Shown here in pieces: positions 57,301 to 64,000 of a DNA stretch of 64,000 bases (its first letter is position 1; every line of letters starts with the position of its first letter). The stretch covers positions 18,582,354 through 18,646,353 of the forward strand of contig NC_045139.1 of assembly GCF_008831285.2 (NCBI RefSeq), given 5' to 3'. The translations under genes and the position numbers were made by a program. Origin of the DNA: Nymphaea colorata. Lineage: Eukaryota; Streptophyta; Magnoliopsida; Nymphaeales; Nymphaeaceae. A model generated the notes under the pieces. It saw only the letters and a list, made by a program, of their open reading frames with translations, searched no databases and was not told where the DNA came from.

Positions 57301-58308
57301 AAGCATCGTGCTAAAGGCTTCTGAAAAGTGAGACGAGTTTTTACTTTTTTCCATCGCATAATTCCTGTTCTGCTTTCTGCGTCTCGTATCTTTTGCTGAT
57401 CGGTTCTTATACGTTTAACAAACTCATGGTGAAGAAAATATTGAGACACTTCGAGGTGCTATTCTTAGCAAAGTTCTAGGAAGCAAATGGCCTCAAATAG
57501 TAACATGGATTAATATCTCAAGCATGTTAATGCAATGATAAAGCATTAAATGACCACAAACTTCTGATAAACTGGAAATTGTTTTTTCCTTACTGTTTCC
57601 TGCAGAAAGCCCGCAAAAAGTTAACCATGCGTTGATGGATTGTTTACCAAGAAAAAGCAAAATTTATTAATTTAATATGTCATGAGATTTACGTTTTTAA
57701 TGGTTGATTTTTTGCATTTGTCTAATTAAAGAAAAGGTACTTTTCAATTTAATCTAAGGACGAGGTGAGCGAAAAGAACGAGAAACCGTAAAATGTAGAG
57801 GTTGGCAACGAACCTTGCCATTGCTAAAAAAATGTTCCGTCTATAAAATGAAAAAAGAAGATCAATGCCCTGTTCTGTTCGATTCGCTTAACCAAGAACC
57901 TCTAATGATGTAACTACAAGTAATAAAGTACCAGATACGAAAAGTACATTAGGAATTCGACAACAAAATCAATCACATTCTAATGAGAGATACCATCTTC
58001 CACATCAATGGGGAAGAAAAATGAAAGGAAAAAAGCAACAAATATGATAAGGACACACCAGGCCAGATCAAAGAGATCAGGAAACAAAAGCAGGCCAAAA
58101 AACTCACCAAGTCTGCCGAATTTGCATGGCGGACCGCACGGCCGCAAAGCTGAATGGTGGAAAGACTGCGTGGTGGCCTTCCGCCCTTTGATTGCTTCGC
58201 ATTCTCCCGACCCTCTGCACCTGAATTTTCCAAGAGAGCCCCATTGTCTTTACCATATCCACTCTCTAAAACTGCCAATGGTGGTGACAGACCAGCGCCG
58301 GCGGCCAT
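54353..58308 (-). CDS. Protein phosphatase 2C, DBP1/PP2C27-like, 386 aa
   Basis: Four coding exons on the minus strand: 58108-58308, 56241-56435, 55031-55236 and 54353-54911; GT-AG introns, 387 codons in all. The PP2C core is complete: [18 protein letters not shown] near residues 91-108, [12 protein letters not shown] at 134-145, SSGTTALTA near 188, [14 protein letters not shown] at about 206-219, SRDHKPN at about 225-231, [16 protein letters not shown] at about 252-267, [17 protein letters not shown] near 295-311 and [20 protein letters not shown] near 339-358. The metal-binding aspartates (D106, D135, D299, D342) are all present, so it should be an active Mg/Mn-dependent Ser/Thr phosphatase. 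The C-terminal [19 protein letters not shown] tail is like that of the DBP1/PP2C27 group, from memory. The ATG at 58308 (GCGAAATGGCC) is preferred to one 18 codons upstream. Confidence 0.93.
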
Positions 58309-61300
58309 TTCGCTCCCCAAAACATAAATTTCACCTTTTCTGGTTGATCGTTCAATCCACAAGATTCCCAGAAAATTTAAATACTAAAACGGAATTTGGT
58401 CCCCAAAATTTTGCCCAAAGTTGAAGAATAACTGAATTTTCCGAAGAAGAAAAACCACAGGAACGGTGTGACAGTTCGCAGGTGAAGATTTAAGACGACA
58501 ACCCAATGGAGATTTCTCATGAACTGCCCAAGAAAGAAGTCCGCTTCAGCAATGATCTCAGAGAAAACCAACTTCCCAAAATACATCAACCAAGCTGTTG
58601 CCGAAGAAGTAAACGTCTAAAACAATTGCAGGAATTGTAATAATTGAAGAGGAGACACTTCCGCGATCATCTCTATTTGATCAATCCCGGGACGTCTGTT
58701 GTTCTCTTCCCTTTTGTCTTTGATTCTGGGGATTAAAATACTGTAAAATAAATCGCCGAGCGTGCCGCCAAGCCTTCCCCTTCCCACCAATTCCACCCCA
58801 CACCCGCCCATTTAACCACTAGTTATTGATCGCCCTTGTTTGGACACGTGGAGACAACCCACCTCCCCAACAGTTTTCTAGTAGAATTTCAAAATTATCC
58901 CTCACGAATCGACGCCAAATCTTTCCAAAGTTTCGTCAAGAAAATCAAAATGCCAAGATAGTGCAGCAGAAACTTAGCTTTCATGCTATTGATTTCTTTA
59001 TTTCAAATCCAATTATCCAAGAGAAGTTTATGTAAAAGATCATGAACCAATGCCATTTGCATTCCAATGTTTGAAATTGCTTTAACCGAATATAACTGCC
59101 ATTCGTCTGTTTGACATGGTTGGTCTCATAATATTTGAAAGAACAAAGTTATAAAATTGTCAGATTTTGATAATCTAAAGAGTTGAAATTTGCAATAAAG
59201 AAGATGATTTAGGTCAAGAGGTCGATCTTTTTTCAAGCCGACCATGGAATCATATTGAGGGTGCAAGCGGTTGAGTTTGAATTTTGGACTTCCTTTCCTT
59301 GAGTGCAGCGGGTACACCTGTTTATGCATTTCAGAGATCTAATTCTGATCCATTTGCATCTATAATCACAATTATATATGAACAGATTTGGTGAAATTGA
59401 ACAACTAAAACATATTAAGATATAAAAGGACAGGTATACATAATCTTTCGCATATTTCGAAAGAGGCCGGTGGGATCTACCTCCTTTTCCCTCCACATTC
59501 GGTAAGAACATGTAAAGGGTATAAAAACTTTCAGGTAAGCTTGTTTTCTAAAATGTACGTTGATAGAGGAATGGATCATCGAATGAGTTTTGAATACATA
59601 ATGAGGAATTATATATATATTATATGGAAGAACTAGCACCCGTTTCTCAAAAATGATATGAACAAAGAAGTCTACATAGAGGCACCTAACAATGAAAAAC
59701 ATTGAAGTTGATTAGTTAATCACTACATGTGATTATTAGAATTATAATAATGCAATTTGAACATGGAAGGGCATTCTTTCTCAGTACTAATCTACAATGT
59801 AATGGAAACAAATCTCCAGACAGAAACAAGTTTCACAAGAAATAAATACGAGTTCCTTAACATTTAAAGTTTCATTTTTTTATGATAATAATATTGAAAA
59901 TTGGTTTCTGAGAGGAACTTTTTACTAATATGCGGTGCATATATGTTATAGAAAACAAGTTTAAAGGAAAACCCAAATCTGAATGCTCTTGAGATTAAAA
60001 TGAAAACCTTGGGCTCTTTGACAGCAACAACAGTTTGTTGCAGTTTCATGAATCCATAGCAAAGACTGAAACATATTCATAAAACATTGTAACATAGTGT
60101 TTTGTTTGTGAACCTAGCCAATCTTTAGGGCAGATTCATGAAACAACAACAAACTATTCTCATTGCCAAACGGCCCATAAGACAATTTTATAAATATCAG
60201 TTCTCCACTTGTATGCAAAGCTTAAAAAATTGATGCATCTCGTGAAACACATAATCCGCCACCAGCATTAAAAAATGACTTAAAAATTTAAATTATTTTT
60301 TTGTTAATATGTTTATTATCACAAGACCCATACGTTTCACATGTATGTCTCAATCGTTTAAAGGTACCCAAGAGAGTTCAGGTTTGAAACGTGATGGATT
60401 TTAAAATGCGTAGTAGGATCCCAATTCTGTCATGTTGATATTCAAATGTGGGAACTGATCTGATGAACACAGTTATCAATCAGGTCCTATTCCTTTTATG
60501 GTCAGTTATTAACTATTCTTTTCATGGTGTTTAGACGATTTTTCTGTTTTTTTCATTTAAATGTAAATAAATAAATTGCTTAAGTATTTACAAAAAATAA
60601 AAGATCTTGATTTCCCAAACCCTGTAACTCCTGGCATCATTTTTTATGTTGAGGCTGCTTTTGTATATATCCTATAAAAAAAAAGACTGTCTTGATCGTT
60701 GGCAATAGGCCATAAACAGAACAAACAGAACAGACACTTACTCATTCATTGCAAAAACAAAGATAATCTTACCATCTCAAATTCCAAGACAGTAACATAT
60801 AAAAAGAAAGAGAGAGAGAGAGAGAGCTTACCGTTTATGTATGCAATGGCTTCACAGGAGGAATGATATCAAGGCTCTCTGCCATCAATGACTTCAAAGG
60901 AGGGATTGATCATCTGGTCAAGGCTCTTCGCAATTCGAGAGATCAAAGCTCTATGCCGCTTGAGAGGAGAAAAATAAACCATGCACTCGCATTTGCACGA
61001 CGAACCATAATGGTGTAATATTGCAAAAAGATATTCAGCACATTTTTTTGCTGCCCTGAAAGCATGTTCTCGATTTGCACACTTATGATAACAATATTCA
61101 ACTTAAATGGTCTTTAATGAGCATATTAAGAGATGGGATTGGCAGAAAAAGGCGTTGCAGACAGAAAAACTAGAGAGAGACTTTAAATGCTAATAACTGC
61201 AGAGATTTAGATCAGATGGAATTGTGAGTTACATTATTTTGCATAAAGCCAAGTAACAGCGCAAGATCTAAATTTAAATGCACGGCGCTAACACATAAAT

Positions 61301-61409
61301 TTGTTCAGTAGTGGGTGCAATCAACTGCATATAGTACGTACCTACAAAAAACTGCATAATTCACGGACATAGGTGCTCAGAAAATGTTGCAAAATGTTGT
61401 AACCTGGAA
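58309..61409. other. Intergenic region, no gene seen
   Basis: The first few hundred bases hold the PP2C leader and promoter. The remainder is AT-rich. A (GA)n run lies at about 60807-60826, next to a short GC-richer block (60829-60965) with two related phrases ending TCAAGGCTCT. No family match was found. Confidence 0.45.
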
Positions 61410-61634
61410 TATAAGCAAGGTCCACGCTTGTGTTTGGGGGATTTCAATTCTATCTGTAATGGTCAAGAGAAAACAGGGAGGGCTCCGGCACCGACAGCAT
61501 CCTTGTCATTCATGAACTTCATGAACCATAGAGAGTTTCAGGTGTTTGACGCTAATTCCAAGTTCTTTTGGTCTAATAACATATTGATAGTGGGAAGGGT
61601 CGCAACGGTGTTCTTGTTCTTCAAACTCGAATAA
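61410..61634 (+). mobile_element. LINE endonuclease fragment
   Basis: The plus-strand translation MCLGDFNSICNGQEKTGR, then FMNFMNHREFQVFDANSKFF and WSNN, follows the L1-type apurinic endonuclease pattern GDFN...EK.GG.......F..F.....L.D......FTWSNN. The catalytic GDFN is visible, but the rest of the endonuclease and the whole reverse transcriptase are missing, and the frame is lost after WSNN. A short dead fragment. Confidence 0.6.
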
Positions 61635-62231
61635 TCATGTCAATCAATTGGGGAACTTAATCTTGGCAAACTGAGTTTAAAGTTATTCAAAGAATTTAAG
61701 GATTTTTTCTTTTAAGGATATTATTTTATGTTTTAGAAACTTTCATTGACAGATTTAAATTCAGAAAACTAATTTGAAATGATTAAATAAAAATAGTAGA
61801 TTCAGCCATTGTTCCTATTGCTGGGCATGGATGCTAGTGTCCAAGTGTGCCCGCAACATGGAAGAAGGCACAGCGGCGCATGTGGAAAATTGCTCTGCTG
61901 TACTGTTCAAGGGGTTGGAGCGCACCTTTTAAACGTCGTGGATCTGATGCTTTTCTTCCTCCAATCAACAACTCTTTAGTAGGAGCTTCCTGTCAAAATT
62001 GTACTGAAAGCCAAGCTCAGTGAAAAGCAAGTTCCCCGGGAATGACCCACTTGCCCAAACTGCAGTAAGCGAACTTGACGCCTTCCACGAGAGATTGATT
62101 TTAGCCACCTACCACTTTCGAGTTTTTATCATTTTTTTTTTTTATCGCAGATTCTGCTTTCAATTATCCTGATAAAATAGACGCTCGTAAAAAAACTGAG
62201 CCTGGTCTCCGTAAATGCCCCCAGGAGACCC

Positions 62232-62255
62232 TCTCTCTCTCTCTCTCTCTCTCTC
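62232..62255. repeat. (CT)n tract upstream of the GLR gene
   Basis: About 12 CT units just upstream of the possible TATA box, a common plant promoter or leader feature. Confidence 0.9.
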
Positions 62256-62268
62256 CGCTTCCCTTTTG

Positions 62269-62275
62269 TATAAAG
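62269..62275 (+). promoter_or_regulatory. Possible TATA box of the GLR gene
   Basis: TATAAAG within TTTTGTATAAAGCAG, about 370 bp before the chosen ATG. Between them are likely 5' UTR and perhaps a leader intron (acceptor-like CTCAACGCAG just before the ATG). Motif evidence only. Confidence 0.35.
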
Positions 62276-62646
62276 CAGTTGGTGATGGTCGAGCGAAGGA
62301 AGTTGGTCTCATCCCATTCATTGCTGCTGATTTCAGACTGAATAGACTGAAAAGGTCAGCTTCCTGACTACCTTCGTCGCAAGAAATCGAATCTCAAGTT
62401 TGTTAGTTCACTCTATTACCACTGATTCTTGTTTTTAGTATACACTGATCTGGTCGCCATGTCGGTGGCGATTAATTGTGTTTGGATGACAGCAACTTGT
62501 TTGGTTTTCGTGTTCTTGCGATTGCTATAGTTAAGAAAATACTGTCTATGGTTTTTGTGCTATTGGTGTTAGTATTAATTCCCTGATTTCCGTCTCCAGT
62601 TCACACAAGGTCTTCTGTTCGTTTCTCAACGCAGTTGGTGGGAGCC

Positions 62647-64000
62647 ATGGTCCCTGTTTTACTTTTTGTGTTTACGGTCTTACACAATGGAGTTTTTGGA
62701 GAGGGAGCCGCTCGAAACGTTTCATCGAGGCCAGTGGTGGTGAATGTCGGAGCAATTTTCACATTTGATTCTGCGGTAGGCCGCGTCGCCAAGATCGCGA
62801 TTGATGCTGCAGTAGATGATATAAATGCCGATTCCAACGTTCTTCATGGAATTAAGCTGAACGTTACCTCTTTGGACTCCAACTCCAGTGGTTTTCTTGG
62901 CATTATTGAAGGTATGTTGTCAGACTTCTCTATTGACATTCATTAGACTTCTGCGTCTTCACTAACTTCCTTCAGACACATCAAAGCTGTCATTCGGACG
63001 AAGCAGATATACGTGAACTGCTCTTGCTGAGTTTAACAGTTTAACTTTGATTTTCTGCCATGAAGTGAGCAATTTAAGGTCGTGTATGTAATGTAAGCGA
63101 TGTGAAGCGTGAAATGTTAAGTGAAAAGTAAATAAATAAGAAATGCCTTTGACACGAAGCATAAAGGCAACTAATATAATACTGTTAAAGGAAGCAAAGA
63201 AGAAATAACGTAAAAGGAAAAGGTGTGTGTATATATATATATATATAAAGAAATAGCGTAAAAGGAAAAGGTATTCTCTTTCCTCTAACCTTTTCCGAAA
63301 ACGCTCCTGTACATATTATAATAACAAGTAATTAAGGAAATAGAGATTTCAGTATTGAAGAAGTTTTAATGGACGTGGGCTCTCGAAAGAGTTTCAGAAG
63401 CATGAAACAAGAGGACAATTGCATACTTTCTGAGTTTGGAGACACGCTTCTGGCTGTTCAGTAACTTTAAATGCCAGAACCTTCACTTGTTCAGATATCC
63501 ACAGAGTGCATTTTGTTTCTTTTATACTTACAACTGTTCAATTCGTGAGTAATAGATTTGATCTTGCACTTCTTATTTCACTTCTACATTCTTTGCCCAG
63601 TGTGCTTGGTCTAATGTTTACCCAAACTGCTTGTTGGTGCAGCTCTACAGTTCATGGAGAAGGATACTGTCGCGATAATTGGTCCACAGTCCTCTACGAT
63701 TGCTCATGTGATGTCACATGTTGCCAATGAACTCCAAGTTCCAACTCTGTCTTTTGCTGCAACAGATCCATCTCTTAATTCACTGCAGTACCCATTTTTC
63801 GTTAGGACCACACAAAGTGATTTGTATCAAATGTCTGCAATCGCTGCTGTTGTTGATTATTACCGCTGGAAAGAGGTGGTTGCACTTTATATTGATGATG
63901 ATTATGGGAGGAACGGTATCTCTGCTTTGGGAGACAAACTTCAGGAGAGAACATGCAAGATTTCTTTCAAAGCCGCATTGCCTCCTGGTACGACTAACAG
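62647..64000 (+). CDS. Glutamate receptor-like channel (GLR), N-terminal part, cut by window end
   Basis: Exon 1 is 62647-62911 (donor GAAG/GTATGT). Exon 2 runs from 63643 (acceptor GGTGCAG/CT) past the end of the window. The ATG at 62647 is chosen because a hydrophobic signal peptide follows ([16 protein letters not shown]). The mature part starts [20 protein letters not shown] and [13 protein letters not shown]. Exon 2 adds [60 protein letters not shown] and [11 protein letters not shown]. This is the amino-terminal LIVBP-like domain of plant GLRs, most like clade 3, amino-acid-gated cation channels of plasma and inner membranes. Ligand core and pore lie beyond the window. Confidence 0.93.
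63201..63272. repeat. Direct repeat flanking a (TA)n array in the GLR intron
   Basis: AGAAATA(A/G)CGTAAAAGGAAA plus AGGT occurs at about 63201-63224 and again at about 63249-63272, on either side of a (GT)3(AT)n array. Intronic. Confidence 0.8.

Noticed and set aside
1-64000. CRISPR arrays, operons, rRNA genes, LTR or virus-like elements
   Set aside because: Looked for and not seen. Tandem repeats here are eukaryotic minisatellites and microsatellites, and all recognisable mobile DNA is hAT-type, MITE or LINE.

Overview
The window reads as nuclear DNA of a flowering plant. The coding sequence is broken by many short GT-AG introns, intergenic DNA is AT-rich with long (AT)n, (CT)n and (CA)n arrays, hAT-type DNA transposons and their short derivatives are common, and the recognisable genes are plant families: a pentatricopeptide repeat protein, a plastid-type MATE transporter, a CFK1-like F-box/kelch protein, a PP2C and a glutamate receptor-like gene. 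I cannot name the species. No operon, CRISPR array, prokaryotic gene, LTR element or virus-like element was seen.

Layout. 1-6168: no gene; short hAT-like elements, including one nested in another with clean 8-bp target duplications, and microsatellites. 6169-8940 (-): an unrecognised 523-aa nuclear-looking protein whose start codon sits on a 12-nt exon. 11615-15878 (-): a five-exon PIG-H gene (GPI anchor synthesis), assembled here from splice junctions and giving 181 aa. 16387-17108 (-): a tentative two-exon membrane protein. 18337-24900: a repeat-rich block with a 155-bp minisatellite, two tail-to-tail copies of a TTF-zinc-finger/DUF4371 hAT transposon, and a TCGAG-rich element. 25523-26130: a LINE fragment. 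26131-31569: no gene, but a 36-bp near-perfect palindrome. 31570-42633 (-): a 13-exon MATE transporter of the DTX44/45 type, 580 aa, with a decayed duplicate of exon 3 in an intron and a hAT MITE in another. 45339-47300 (-): single-exon PPR protein. 51268-53316 (+): single-exon F-box/kelch protein. 54353-58308 (-): four-exon PP2C. 62647-64000 (+): the first two coding exons of a GLR channel, cut by the window end.

The genes do not form a pathway; they are separate transcription units in GPI synthesis, plastid transport, organelle RNA processing, ubiquitin targeting, phosphatase signalling and ion channel function. The exon models of PIG-H, MATE and PP2C are strong because every junction has GT-AG borders and the summed exon lengths are exact multiples of three with unbroken family-like sequence. 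The most unusual part is the inverted hAT pair, whose two arms have lost different internal segments, each at a short microhomology.
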